From Acetobacter cibinongensis (lineage in GTDB: Bacteria; Pseudomonadota; Alphaproteobacteria; Acetobacterales; Acetobacteraceae): a stretch of DNA of 64,000 bases. The notes under the pieces were generated by a model. That model was not told where the DNA came from. It did not search any database and worked only from the letters and a program-made list of their open reading frames with translations. The translations under genes were made by a program, and so were the position numbers. Location of the stretch: contig NZ_BAMV01000003.1 of the NCBI RefSeq assembly GCF_000963925.1, positions 62,001 through 126,000 on the forward strand. The letters run 5' to 3'. Of the stretch, positions 35,475 through 44,853 are shown in pieces. Every line of letters starts with the position of its first letter. Positions within the stretch are counted from its first letter, which is position 1.

Positions 35475-36761
35475 TTAGTCCATCCGCACGGAAGGACGCA
35501 CAAAACCATCCAGCCAGTCACTCAGGCACGCAATCAGGCCACGGCGCAGGCCGTAAAGTTCAATCTGGTGCTGGCGATACAGCGCCGTGTGGCCCAGACG
35601 GGCGCTCAGGCCATGCAATGCACCGCCACCAAAGGTCTTGCCGTCAGGGAACGTACCCCAGCCATTATAGCTACCCAGAGCCACAATGGCCCCCTTGTTG
35701 TTGAACGTGAAAGCCGGGACAGGCTTCTGGTTCAAAATCCAGGCTGGCAGATGTTTGGCCAGATGGTGGGCTTCCTGCCGGGCAACCTGTGCCGTGGGGG
35801 GCAGAGGATCATTCTGAATGGACGAGCAGTCACCCATAGCGAAAATACGGTCATCCACCGTGGTCTGCAAACTGGGTTTGACCACAAACTGGCCGCCGCG
35901 TGTGCATTCCAGCCCGTCCAGTGCGCGGGTAACATCCGGAGCCTTGACCCCTGCCGCCCAGACCCGGAACTGCGCATCCACACGGGATCCGTCCTTGAGC
36001 AGAAACCCGCTTTCATCCACACCGCTGACCATAGCGCCGGTGCGTACGGAAATATTCAGCGCCTCAAGCTGTTTGTGAGCGGCGGCGGATACATCTTCGG
36101 GGAAGGAGGGTAAGATACGTGGGCCGGCTTCCAGCAGGGTTACGCGCATATCCGGCGTTTTGGGGGTAAAGTTGTAAAGGGAGCCAATTTCCAGCGCCTT
36201 GTGCAGTTCAGCCGCAAGCTGCACACCGGTCGCCCCGCCACCCACAATGGCAATATCGACCGGTGTCCCACGGCCATAAGCCTGAAGCAGGGCATGGCGG
36301 AAGCGCTCGTTGAAGTTATTGGCCTCCACAACGTTATCCAGAAAGATGCAGTGCTCCAGCACACCCGGCGTACCAAAGTCATTGGCGCGGGAGCCTATGG
36401 CAAACACAATGCCATCATAGTCCAGGTAGCGTTCTTCCAGCACCACATTGTCATCATCTTTCTCCACAAGTGGAGCAAGCGTGATGCGGCGGTTGGCGCG
36501 GTCCAGCCCGGAAATCTCACCATAGCAGAAGCGGAAATTGTGCCCTGCCGCGTGGGAGATGAAGGTAATACGGTCGTTCTCGTTTCGGGCTGTGCCAGCG
36601 GCAAAGCAATGGAGCATGGGTTTCCAGACATGGGAAAAACCCTTGTCTACCAGCGTAATGTCCAGCTTGCCTGACCGGCCAAGGCTTTTGCCAAGCCGTG
36701 TTGCCAGAGCAAGACCGGCAATGCCGCCCCCCACAATAACCAACCGAAACGGATTACTCAT
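35475..36761 (-). CDS. ndh: Type II NADH dehydrogenase (NDH-2)
   Basis: 428 aa from ATG 36761, which follows GGAAGGA. Two nucleotide-binding motifs are present: FAD at VIVGGGIAGLALATRLG near the N-terminus and NADH at IAIVGGGATGVQLAAEL. FAMGDCSSIQNDPLPPTAQVA is the family's second FAD contact with the quinone-site region. The C-terminus has the amphipathic membrane anchor (GLRRGLIACLSDWLDGF). The enzyme passes electrons from NADH to ubiquinone without pumping protons, the common arrangement in acetic acid bacteria. Separate from its neighbours. Confidence 0.9.
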   Translation of the reverse strand: MSNPFRLVIVGGGIAGLALATRLGKSLGRSGKLDITLVDKGFSHVWKPMLHCFAAGTARNENDRITFISHAAGHNFRFCYGEISGLDRANRRITLAPLVEKDDDNVVLEERYLDYDGIVFAIGSRANDFGTPGVLEHCIFLDNVVEANNFNERFRHALLQAYGRGTPVDIAIVGGGATGVQLAAELHKALEIGSLYNFTPKTPDMRVTLLEAGPRILPSFPEDVSAAAHKQLEALNISVRTGAMVSGVDESGFLLKDGSRVDAQFRVWAAGVKAPDVTRALDGLECTRGGQFVVKPSLQTTVDDRIFAMGDCSSIQNDPLPPTAQVARQEAHHLAKHLPAWILNQKPVPAFTFNNKGAIVALGSYNGWGTFPDGKTFGGGALHGLSARLGHTALYRQHQIELYGLRRGLIACLSDWLDGFVRPSVRMD

Positions 36762-36882
36762 ACCGATACTGTCCTTCCGTGCTTTCCCCCTCATCCGGCG
36801 GAAAGCGGATATACGCAATGCACTGCTTGTTGAGGTCACGCAAAAGTTGTCTGCCAGACGCTACAGGTCTGGCAGACCTGTG

Positions 36883-37935
36883 TCAGGCTGAGGCGAGGTC
36901 TACCAGACCGATCAGCCCTTCTTCCGTACCAAACCCAAGCGTGCAGCCATCTGCGCTATAGGCCAGAGCACTTATGGAGCCGCTACCGTCCAGCACTACT
37001 GGTAGCACTCGTTGCGTCGCAGGTTCAATCATCAGCACTGTGCCATCGGCAAATCCGGCAGCTACAACTTCCTGCGTGGGGTGGAAGGCAACCTGTGTGC
37101 ACAGCGCCCCGCCAGCCCCGGCCAGTTCCTGCGGTGGTTTGCCCATGGGGCCGCCACCAAAGAACGGCCACATGACCACAACATCCGCCCCGCTGGTGGC
37201 CAGCCACTTGCCATTGGATGAGAACGACATGGAGCGCACTTTGGTAGGGTAGCCACTCATGCGGATATTATGCCCGTCTGAAAGTCGCCAGCCGTGCAGG
37301 TCATTATCCTGCATGGCGGTTATCAGGGCTTCACCCTGCGGGTGCATGGCAATGCCAATATGGCTGCCTTTCCATTCCAACAGGCGCGGGTTGTCACTTT
37401 TGGACTGCGTGTACCACAGCGAGGCCCCATTATAATGAGAGGCCCCCAACCGCTTGCCTTTGTTGTCAAACGCAATGCCGGAGACGGAGGTTGGGTGCTC
37501 AAAGGTTTTCAGGAGTGTCCGGCCTGTGGCATCGCGCAGTTCCACCTGCTTGCCTGCGGCAGAGGCAATGAGAGCGGTTTTGGCATCCACATAGGTTGTA
37601 ACATGCTCAACCCAGCGGCGGCTTTTGCCCAGTTCCTCAATTTCTCCGTGCATATCCACGCGGCACAGGCGACCATCATCGCCACCGGTTAAAAAGCCCT
37701 GTGGGTCTGTATCTGGCGTAATGCACAGGGTTGCGCCGTCGTGCACGGCGTAAGTGCGCCAGCTTGCGGTATCGGTCAGGTCTCCCCGGTGGGCGATAAT
37801 GACATCGCCTTCCGCAGTAGTGAAGGCAAAGCGCTGGTTATCGCGGGATGCAGCACAACCGGTGATGTGCCCTTCCACCACACGAAAAGCACCGCGTTTT
37901 TCAATAAGGCCACGCATGGTCTGGTTTTCGGTCAT
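36883..37935 (-). CDS. WD40-repeat protein linked to CobW GTPase
   Basis: 350 aa beta-propeller protein. Weak WD-type repeats recur about every 40 residues (for example VSGIAFDNKGKRLGASHYNGASLW, cited by its ends, residues about 145-168; VRSMSFSSNGKWLATSGADVVVMW, about 235-258; ISALAYSADGCTLGFGTEEG). There is no signal peptide, so it is cytosolic. Its ATG overlaps the cobW stop by four bases, meaning translational coupling. The pairing of a COG0523 GTPase with a WD40 protein recurs in alphaproteobacteria and suggests a platform for metal delivery; function not established. Confidence 0.8.
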   Translation of the reverse strand: MTENQTMRGLIEKRGAFRVVEGHITGCAASRDNQRFAFTTAEGDVIIAHRGDLTDTASWRTYAVHDGATLCITPDTDPQGFLTGGDDGRLCRVDMHGEIEELGKSRRWVEHVTTYVDAKTALIASAAGKQVELRDATGRTLLKTFEHPTSVSGIAFDNKGKRLGASHYNGASLWYTQSKSDNPRLLEWKGSHIGIAMHPQGEALITAMQDNDLHGWRLSDGHNIRMSGYPTKVRSMSFSSNGKWLATSGADVVVMWPFFGGGPMGKPPQELAGAGGALCTQVAFHPTQEVVAAGFADGTVLMIEPATQRVLPVVLDGSGSISALAYSADGCTLGFGTEEGLIGLVDLASA

Positions 37936-38921
37936 GCTACGGCACAGCTTTCAAACCCACGGCGGAGTTGAGGGCGGTTCAGGTTACGGCCAATAAACAC
38001 AAGGCGGGACTCACGGGCCTCACCGTCTTTCCAAGGCCCAATTGCGTTGCCATCCGCCATCATATGCACGGCCTGAAATGCAAAGCGTTCCGGCTCACCT
38101 TCAAAATTCAGGATCCCTTTGGTGCGCAGCATGTCCGCCCCTTTTTCCTGCAACAGTGCGCTAATCCACATTTGGAAGCGCCCGGCATCCAGCGGGGTTT
38201 TCACAACAAGGGAAACACTGTTGATGTCTTCTTCGTGCTGGTGGTCCGGGTTTTCAAGGAAGTTGGGCATGTTTTCCAGCACGCGCTGGAGATCAAACCC
38301 GCCCTGATCCATCACATCAGTCAGCTTCACATTGCCTTTGCGGGCACGGTGGATGGGCGCAAAGGCGTTGATGGCGCGCAGGGCGGCTTCCACTTCTGCC
38401 AGTTTGGCATCATCTACCAGATCCGTCTTGTTCAGGATCATGACATCCGCAAATGCAATCTGCTGGTGAGCTTCCGGGCTTTCTTTCAGGGTCTGTTGGA
38501 TGTTCAGGGCATCCACCACCGTTACAACAGCGTCCAGCCGGGTTTTGGCGCGTACTTCTTCATCCGCAAAGAAGGTCTGCGCTACGGGGGCGGGGTCTGC
38601 CAGCCCGGTGGTTTCAATAATAATGCCGTCAAACTTGCCACGGCGCTTCATCAACCCACCCAGAATGCGGATGAGGTCACCCCGCACGGTGCAGCAGATG
38701 CAGCCATTGTTCATTTCGAACACTTCTTCATCGGCATCAACCACTAGGTCGTTATCAACGCCCAGCTCACCATACTCGTTAATAACAACCGCATATTTGC
38801 GGCCATGCTCGGCGGTCAGAATATGGTTGAGCAGGGTGGTTTTGCCTGCGCCCAGAAAGCCGGTGAGCACGGTAACGGGAACAAGACCGTCCGACTGCGC
38901 GGGGGATGTGGGATCGGACAT
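37932..38921 (-). CDS. CobW/COG0523 GTP-dependent metal chaperone
   Basis: 329 aa from ATG 38921 (GGAG upstream). G3E GTPase with Walker A GFLGAGKTTLLNHIL, the metal-binding CxCC motif in NNGCICCTVRGDL, ETTGLADPAP, and NKTD for guanine specificity; the CobW C-terminal domain follows. A short His/acidic loop (DHQHEED) may also bind metal. Although named after cobalamin genes, this group mostly handles zinc; the nearby palindrome resembling a Zur site supports that here. Co-expressed with a WD40 protein. Confidence 0.88.
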   Translation of the reverse strand: MSDPTSPAQSDGLVPVTVLTGFLGAGKTTLLNHILTAEHGRKYAVVINEYGELGVDNDLVVDADEEVFEMNNGCICCTVRGDLIRILGGLMKRRGKFDGIIIETTGLADPAPVAQTFFADEEVRAKTRLDAVVTVVDALNIQQTLKESPEAHQQIAFADVMILNKTDLVDDAKLAEVEAALRAINAFAPIHRARKGNVKLTDVMDQGGFDLQRVLENMPNFLENPDHQHEEDINSVSLVVKTPLDAGRFQMWISALLQEKGADMLRTKGILNFEGEPERFAFQAVHMMADGNAIGPWKDGEARESRLVFIGRNLNRPQLRRGFESCAVA

Positions 38922-39052
38922 GAGGGTATGGCTCCGGTATGAACGTGGAAAGGTGCACTCACATATAAGGCGTGGGCCAGTTTGATGCCAGAGAGCATGA
39001 GAGAAAGCCAAATATTACATCAGGTCAATGAGATGGAAATGATTTGATACTG

Positions 39053-39074
39053 TGTTATAACAAAGTTGTTATGA
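39053..39074. promoter_or_regulatory. Candidate Zur-type operator
   Basis: A perfect palindrome TGTTATAACA (39053-39062) is followed by a further GTTATGA half (39068-39074). It lies 132 bp upstream of cobW and 98 bp upstream of the Hint gene, in their divergent promoter region. AT-rich GTTAT/ATAAC repeats are typical of alphaproteobacterial Zur sites, but no consensus was tested. Confidence 0.4.
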
Positions 39075-39171
39075 GGCCGAGAAAGATCGGGTCTTCAGTC
39101 GAAAATTAAAATATTTGTTAATAACTCTCTGTCTTTTATTCGAACCGAATTGTTAAAAAGGATTCGACGAG

Positions 39172-41007
39172 ATGACAGCGTATGTCTCCCCTTCCGGCGT
39201 CACGTACACGATCACACCTTCTTTCTTGGGTAGTACGGTCACGATCACTGATCCAGACGGTTCCACCACCGATCTGGGTTATATTCTCGGTTCGAAAATC
39301 TTAACGACTGATGGAGGCACGCTCTCCATCATTTCTCTGCTGGGCTTGGGCGGAGGTAATTATGTTATTCCGCCCACCATTAGTGGCAATGTAACAACCC
39401 TGGTGGCGCTTTTGAGCGGGGCGACAATTTATGTAGGCGGCACGGCCAGCATTAATACAGCGGCCTCCGTCCTGTCAGGGGCAACTGTTAATGTTAATGG
39501 TGGTTCAGCCACTGTTGGGAATAACATTATTGCCGGTGCTCTGTCCGGCCTGACCGTAAACCTGACAAATGGTGGCACATTTAGTAATGGCTCCGGCCTC
39601 ATTGCTTTGCTGAATGGTACGACCATTACGTTTGGCAAAGGAGGCGGCACCTTTATTGCCAATGCCGGGGGCACGCTCCTGAATCTGTCTGGTACAACAA
39701 TCAGCGGGTTTGATAGCGCGAAAGATTATATCAAATTCGAAAATCTGTCAGATCAGCCTAATTATTACCAGATTGCCACAACAACACTTGGTACAGGTCA
39801 GAGTATTACGGTTTATAACGCCAGCAAAAATGTAATCGCCACCATAAACGTCGGTGGTCAGTCCTTTACAACAGGCACGTACTCAGCCACCGGGGTAGGG
39901 CCGCTTACCGTTTCCAGCGATGGTACGTCTCTTAGCCTTGAGGCTACGCCAGCCGTCTGCTTTGTGCAGGGTAGTCTTCTCCGCACACCGGAGGGAGACC
40001 GTCCGGTGGAAGATCTGGCGATTGGAGACACGCTCGTCACCTTTGAAAACGGCGTGGAAGCACAGCAGGTTGTGACCTGGGTTGGCTCCCGTCAGGCAAC
40101 AGTCAGGCCGGAGCTGTTTGATGACCGGGCAGGCTATGCAGTCAGAATTCGTAAAAATGCTATTGGGCACGGCTTGCCGTATGAAGACCTGCTGGTAACA
40201 GCCGAGCACTGCCTGCTGTTCAAGGGCAAGTTTGTGCCTGTTCGTATGCTGGTCAATGGCTCCTCCATTTTTTACGATAAGAGCCTTCAGCACTACACCT
40301 ATTACCATGTTGAGACGGAGCAGCACGCCGTCATTATCGCCAACGGCCTTCAGACCGAAAGCTATATGGATACAGGTAACCGGCGGACATTTACGCAGCA
40401 TGGGACCTGTGCACGGCTTCCATCAACCAGCCATAAAACATGGGAGCAGGATGCCGCCGCGCCATTGGCCACAGATCAGCTTTTTGTAGAGCCTGTTTTC
40501 CGTGCATTACAGAAAAGGGCTGCTGCGCTGGGCCTGGGGGAGGAGAAGGCACCGCAGGATCTGACGCATGATGCTGATATTCATCTTGTGACACACACAG
40601 GAAAGATCATTCGGTGCCTGCGCAAACAGGGGAGCAGAGTTGTGTTTGCGCTGCCAGCAGAGGTGCAGCAGGTCTGGCTGGTGTCACGTTACAGTCGCCC
40701 GGCCGATGTTTTGGGAGCGTTTGTGGATGACCGGCGGCAACTGGGGGTACTGGTGGGTGGGCTTCAGCTTTGCGACAAGGCTGGGCACATTACCCCTCTT
40801 ACAGACGTACTGACCGCCAAAGACCAGATTGGTTGGCACGGGTGTGAGGAGGGCGGCCATGCACGTTGGACAACAGGGTGGGCCGAAATTTCTCTCCCCC
40901 CCGCACAGGGGCAGGCGGAAAGGCTGCTGGCACTGGATATTAAGGCTGGCGGCCCTTACCTGATACAGCGTGAGGTAGTTGCAAACCGGGTAAGTGTTGG
41001 GAGCTGA
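39172..41007 (+). CDS. Hint-domain protein with repetitive beta-rich N-terminus
   Basis: 611 aa. Residues about 50-180 carry degenerate Gly/Asn/Thr repeats (LSGATIYVGGTA, LSGATVNVNGGSA, LSGLTVNLTNGG, LNGTTITFGKGG) like those of autotransporter-type beta-helices. A Hint domain starts at Cys263 in VCFVQGSLLRTPEGDRPVED and contains the block-B histidine in LVTAEHCLLF; such domains cleave themselves at the N-side of the Cys. The last 200 residues are unassigned. There is no classical signal peptide, which is common for these proteins and may mean type I secretion. Typical of Acetobacteraceae; role unknown, possibly surface structure. GACGAG precedes the ATG. Confidence 0.83.
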   Translation: MTAYVSPSGVTYTITPSFLGSTVTITDPDGSTTDLGYILGSKILTTDGGTLSIISLLGLGGGNYVIPPTISGNVTTLVALLSGATIYVGGTASINTAASVLSGATVNVNGGSATVGNNIIAGALSGLTVNLTNGGTFSNGSGLIALLNGTTITFGKGGGTFIANAGGTLLNLSGTTISGFDSAKDYIKFENLSDQPNYYQIATTTLGTGQSITVYNASKNVIATINVGGQSFTTGTYSATGVGPLTVSSDGTSLSLEATPAVCFVQGSLLRTPEGDRPVEDLAIGDTLVTFENGVEAQQVVTWVGSRQATVRPELFDDRAGYAVRIRKNAIGHGLPYEDLLVTAEHCLLFKGKFVPVRMLVNGSSIFYDKSLQHYTYYHVETEQHAVIIANGLQTESYMDTGNRRTFTQHGTCARLPSTSHKTWEQDAAAPLATDQLFVEPVFRALQKRAAALGLGEEKAPQDLTHDADIHLVTHTGKIIRCLRKQGSRVVFALPAEVQQVWLVSRYSRPADVLGAFVDDRRQLGVLVGGLQLCDKAGHITPLTDVLTAKDQIGWHGCEEGGHARWTTGWAEISLPPAQGQAERLLALDIKAGGPYLIQREVVANRVSVGS

Positions 41008-41027
41008 AAGGCCTCAGCCCTCCTCCG

Positions 41028-42401
41028 TTAGCGGGCAGTATCTGTTGCTGTTATCGGGCGGCTGGAGGGCCGGGACTTGGGCGCGGCGGACCGCAGGAAT
41101 TTCACAGCCAAAGCGCCGTAAAGAGCGTGGCTGCATATGGCGCGGGACACACCAAAGGCAAGGAACGCACTGGCCAGAAGCGCCAGTGTAACCTGCTGGT
41201 TGTCACACATTTCCATAACAATAACGGTTGCCGTCAGGGGGGACTGGGTCACTGCGGCAAAATAGGCCACTGTGCCCAGCAGCACTACGGCACCGGGGGT
41301 TGTATGGGGCAGAAACTGCGCAACCCACCCGCCCATACCTGCTCCAACGGAAAGAGAAGGAGCAAACAGCCCGCCGGGAATACCGGAGCAGTAGGACACA
41401 ATGGTAGCAAGGCATTTGAGTACGAAATAAGAAGCGGGGTAGTGGTCTGACCCCATAATGATACCGCGTGCCTGCAAATAGCCAGTGCCGTAGGTCATGC
41501 CGCCGGAAACAAGACCAATGACCGCAAGAACCAGACCACATAGCGCGGCAAAGCTGATGGGGTATTTTGCAACAAAAGACCCTATACGTCCCGGGAGCCC
41601 GCGTGAAATGCGGATGAGCAGGGCGGAGAACAGGCCACCGCTTATACCGCCCACAATGCCACAGGCCAGCACCGCCAGCCAACTGACCCCAACCGGCACC
41701 ACGGAATCCGTGTGGCCAAAATAGGTGTAGTTTCCCACTAGAGCTATGGCGGTTACACCGGCCAGCACAACGCAGGTCAGCATGGTGCCACTGGTCCGCT
41801 GTTCATAAGAATGCGCCAGTTCTTCAATGCCAAACACAATCCCTGCCAGAGGGGTATTAAAGGCTGCGGCCACCCCGGCAGCGCCACCCGCTTTGATAAG
41901 CGCGTGCTGGCGCACAGGGTCGTTCACGCCCATGAAGCGCCCGACCGTATGCATGATGGACGCCCCAACCTGAACGGTAGGCCCTTCACGCCCTATGGAC
42001 GCCCCGCAGAGCAGGCCAAGGGAAGTGAGGAATATCTTGGCAATGGCAATCTTGAGGGAAAGGACTTTGTCTACAACCCGGAAGTCGTGCAGGTGCATGC
42101 AGGCAATGGCCTGCGGAATACCGCTTCCTTGTGCGCCCTTGAACCATTTACGCGTAATCCATGTGGAAAGGGCCAGCCCACCGGGGGTGACAACCAGCAT
42201 CAGCCAAGGGCTGAAGGCAACAATATGGTTGCGCAGGGCAGCGGCCTTGTCTGCCAGTGCTGCAAAACTGACTGCAACAATACCAACAGCAATGGCCCCG
42301 GACCAGTAGATGAGTTTACGCCGCCAGTTGACGGTACCTGCTTTGGCCTGTTCACGAATGTGACGAAGCTGAGCGGACGCTGCGGTTACGCTGGCCGGCA
42401 T
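41028..42401 (-). CDS. ClC-family chloride/proton antiporter
   Basis: 457 aa with the ClC fold. Selectivity motifs are GSGIPQ (residues 92-97), GREGPTVQ with the gating glutamate at Glu139, and GGLFAPSLSVGAGMG near the C-terminus. The inner proton glutamate region IVFGIEELAHS matches the antiporter group rather than channels. No CBS domains follow. ClC antiporters help bacteria survive strong acid, which fits an acid-producing host. AGGA precedes the ATG. Confidence 0.9.
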   Translation of the reverse strand: MPASVTAASAQLRHIREQAKAGTVNWRRKLIYWSGAIAVGIVAVSFAALADKAAALRNHIVAFSPWLMLVVTPGGLALSTWITRKWFKGAQGSGIPQAIACMHLHDFRVVDKVLSLKIAIAKIFLTSLGLLCGASIGREGPTVQVGASIMHTVGRFMGVNDPVRQHALIKAGGAAGVAAAFNTPLAGIVFGIEELAHSYEQRTSGTMLTCVVLAGVTAIALVGNYTYFGHTDSVVPVGVSWLAVLACGIVGGISGGLFSALLIRISRGLPGRIGSFVAKYPISFAALCGLVLAVIGLVSGGMTYGTGYLQARGIIMGSDHYPASYFVLKCLATIVSYCSGIPGGLFAPSLSVGAGMGGWVAQFLPHTTPGAVVLLGTVAYFAAVTQSPLTATVIVMEMCDNQQVTLALLASAFLAFGVSRAICSHALYGALAVKFLRSAAPKSRPSSRPITATDTAR

Positions 42402-42619
42402 ATCAAAATCCTGCTTTTCAAGAAAACACCGCGCCTTTTAGCATGATCTTCTTTGAAGGAAAGAAGAGTGTTCAAAGAAAAAGGCATTTCAAAAACAAAC
42501 TTTATAACACTTTTTTACATGCCGTTTAGGTAACAGCAGGGGCGTGCACGGGCTTTTAGTGCGCCTTTAATCAGACGCAAGGTTGCCGCGTAAGTTCCCG
42601 CATATATCGTAAAAAAGCC

Positions 42620-43555
42620 TTAGGTGGACGGTGTTTCAGGTCTTGGCCAGAACACAATGCCCTCATGTTTGGCCATGTTATCCGGTTCAACATGAATATG
42701 AACCAGCGTATTGCCCATCTGGCGGCGCAGGCCGTGTTCTATCCGGTCACAGATATCGTGCGCTTCTGTCACCGTCATGGCGCCGGGTACAATCAGGTGA
42801 AAGTCCAGAAATGTCATGGCGCCCACAATGCGGGTCCGGATGTCGTGGGCCTCAATGGCGCCACGCCCGTTGTCGGCAATAATATCCCTGATCTGGTCTA
42901 TGGTTTCCGGGTCGGGTGCCTGGTCCATCAAGCCTGCAATGGAGTCCCGCATAACACCCCAGCCAACCCGTAGCACGTTCAGGGCAATCAGCCCCGCCAG
43001 CACGGCATCCAGTCTGGCCCAGCCGGTTAGCGGAATCAGCACCATACCGACCACCAGCCCAGCCCCGGTCCATACGTCCGAGAGCACGTGCTGCCCACCT
43101 GCCACCAAGGCAGGCGAACGGCGGGCGCGGCCTGCCTGTAACATGGTCAGGCCCCATAACAGGTTAAGAGCCGTAGCCGCGCCATTAAGGGCAATGCCAA
43201 TATATGGCGCCAGTGTTGGTTGAGGGTGCAGCCAGCCCTCCACGGCTTCCCGCGCAATGACAAAGGCAGTCACCAGCACCAGTGCGCCTTCTGCCACGGC
43301 AGAGAGATATTCGGCTTTGTAGTGGCCGTAGGTGTGGTTGTGGTCTGCGGGGCGCTCTGCAACGCTTAAAGCCCATAAGCCACCAAGAGCGGACACAACG
43401 TTAATGATGGTCTCAATGGCATCGGAATAGAGCGCAATGCTCCCGCTGCTGACCCACGCGGCATATTTCAGCCCAAGGGCCACAAGGCTGACCAGCAGGC
43501 TGCAAACAGCAATGCCTTTGTTGGTTTTGGGGAGCGGCAGCGACAAAACGGACAA
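42620..43555 (-). CDS. Cation diffusion facilitator (CDF) metal exporter
   Basis: 311 aa with six membrane helices and a C-terminal ferredoxin-like domain. The first metal site is in SIALYSDAIETIINV (DxxxT/E type, as in the iron/zinc or manganese branch) and the second in HVLSDVWTGAGLV (HxxxD). Its start is a TTG at 43555, as no ATG or GTG is available upstream of the first helix; this is unusual and should be treated with care. It follows a second CDF gene by 72 bp on the same strand, so the two probably form an operon. Confidence 0.85.
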   Translation of the reverse strand: MSVLSLPLPKTNKGIAVCSLLVSLVALGLKYAAWVSSGSIALYSDAIETIINVVSALGGLWALSVAERPADHNHTYGHYKAEYLSAVAEGALVLVTAFVIAREAVEGWLHPQPTLAPYIGIALNGAATALNLLWGLTMLQAGRARRSPALVAGGQHVLSDVWTGAGLVVGMVLIPLTGWARLDAVLAGLIALNVLRVGWGVMRDSIAGLMDQAPDPETIDQIRDIIADNGRGAIEAHDIRTRIVGAMTFLDFHLIVPGAMTVTEAHDICDRIEHGLRRQMGNTLVHIHVEPDNMAKHEGIVFWPRPETPST

Positions 43556-43627
43556 ACCCTTGTGTCAGGGGGAGAACAGGGCAGCCTGTGGCCGGGCTGC
43601 CGGATACGGACGCAGGTGCTGGGTGTA

Positions 43628-44728
43628 TCAGACCGAGTGCGGGTCTGTCAGGGGGCAGTTTGACACATAAAGCGCGTCTTCAATCTGAATTGTGGGGTGC
43701 TGAATACCAAATTCAGTCCGCAGGCCATCTGTCGCACGGTGCAGAACGGACGCTGCGTCTGTGCCTTTGCCGTCAGGAGCCGTGTTGACCAGATGGACGG
43801 TCAATGCCGTCTCGGTCGTGCTCAGCGCCCAGATATGGAGGTCATGAAGGTCCGCAACGCCGGGGAGTGCACGCAGATACGCCTCCACTTTGGCGTAATT
43901 GACAGAGCGCGGCACGGCATCAAGCGAGAGGTCCAGTGAATCCCGCAGCAGGCCCCATGTGGTCAGAACCACAAGAACGGAAATGGCAAGACTAATGGCA
44001 GGGTCTATCCATGTCAGGCCGGTCAGCAGCACAAGCCCTCCGGCAATCACCACGGCTAAGGATGTCACAGCATCTGAGACCATATGCAAAAACGCCCCAC
44101 GGATATTGAGGTCGTTTTTCTGGCCAGAGGCAAAAAGCAGCGCCGTGCCGCCGTTAACCAGAATACCAATGGCGGCAACAATCATGACGGTTTTGCCTGC
44201 CACCGGCGTAGGGTCAAACAGCCGCCCGATGGACTCCCACGCCACCCCGCCGGTCACAACCAGAAGAATGACGGCATTGGACAAAGCTGCCAGAATGGAG
44301 GAGCGCCGTAGCCCATAAGTAAACCGCGTGGACGGTGAGCGTTTGGAGAGCACTTCCGCCAGCCAGGCGGCAGCAAGTGCGAGCACGTCAGACAGATTGT
44401 GCCCGGCATCCGCCAGCAATGCGAGAGAGTTTGAGAGCACCCCCCACACGGCCTCGGCAGCCAGATACACAACATTCAGCGTAATGCCGATGGCAAAGGC
44501 TTTGCCGAAGGAGGCTGGCGCGTGAACATGGTGATGCCCGAATCCGTGCGCATGATTGTGCCCGTCATGTGCGTGATCATGATTATGGTCGTGATCATGA
44601 CCGTGGTCATCAGTGTGGGAGCACGGAGCAGCCTGAGCATGGTCGTGCGGCGCATCGTGCGTGTGGCCGCCACAGTTTACAGGGGCCGAGCCGTGGGAAT
44701 GGGCGTGCTGTGGGGGTGTGTCGGCCAT
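43628..44728 (-). CDS. CDF zinc exporter of the ZitB/CzcD type
   Basis: 366 aa. The first 70 residues are extremely rich in His and Asp (for example HDHDHNHDHAHDGHNHAH), a cytosolic metal-binding tail. Six membrane helices follow with the zinc site LLADAGHNLSDVLAL and HMVSDAVTSLAVV, both HxxxD, characteristic of zinc-specific CDF proteins. The C-terminal domain (VADLHDLHIWALSTTETALT) is the usual regulatory fold. Exports Zn(II), possibly Co(II) and Cd(II), in exchange for protons. First gene of a two-CDF unit. Confidence 0.9.
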   Translation of the reverse strand: MADTPPQHAHSHGSAPVNCGGHTHDAPHDHAQAAPCSHTDDHGHDHDHNHDHAHDGHNHAHGFGHHHVHAPASFGKAFAIGITLNVVYLAAEAVWGVLSNSLALLADAGHNLSDVLALAAAWLAEVLSKRSPSTRFTYGLRRSSILAALSNAVILLVVTGGVAWESIGRLFDPTPVAGKTVMIVAAIGILVNGGTALLFASGQKNDLNIRGAFLHMVSDAVTSLAVVIAGGLVLLTGLTWIDPAISLAISVLVVLTTWGLLRDSLDLSLDAVPRSVNYAKVEAYLRALPGVADLHDLHIWALSTTETALTVHLVNTAPDGKGTDAASVLHRATDGLRTEFGIQHPTIQIEDALYVSNCPLTDPHSV

Positions 44729-44853
44729 AAAATCCTGCCTGCTGGAGGGCTGATGTGCCGCTGTGCCGTTGCGCTGAAGTGCTGTCCGGCATAGGGAAGC
44801 CCGGTCTTTCCCGTTATTTTGTCCTGTCTATCACATCTGATAAAGGTCGCGCC

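Noticed and set aside
37932-38921. CobW as a cobaltochelatase partner in B12 synthesis
   Set aside because: It is 24 kb from the cob genes, paired with a WD40 protein and has the CxCC motif of the general COG0523 metal chaperones.
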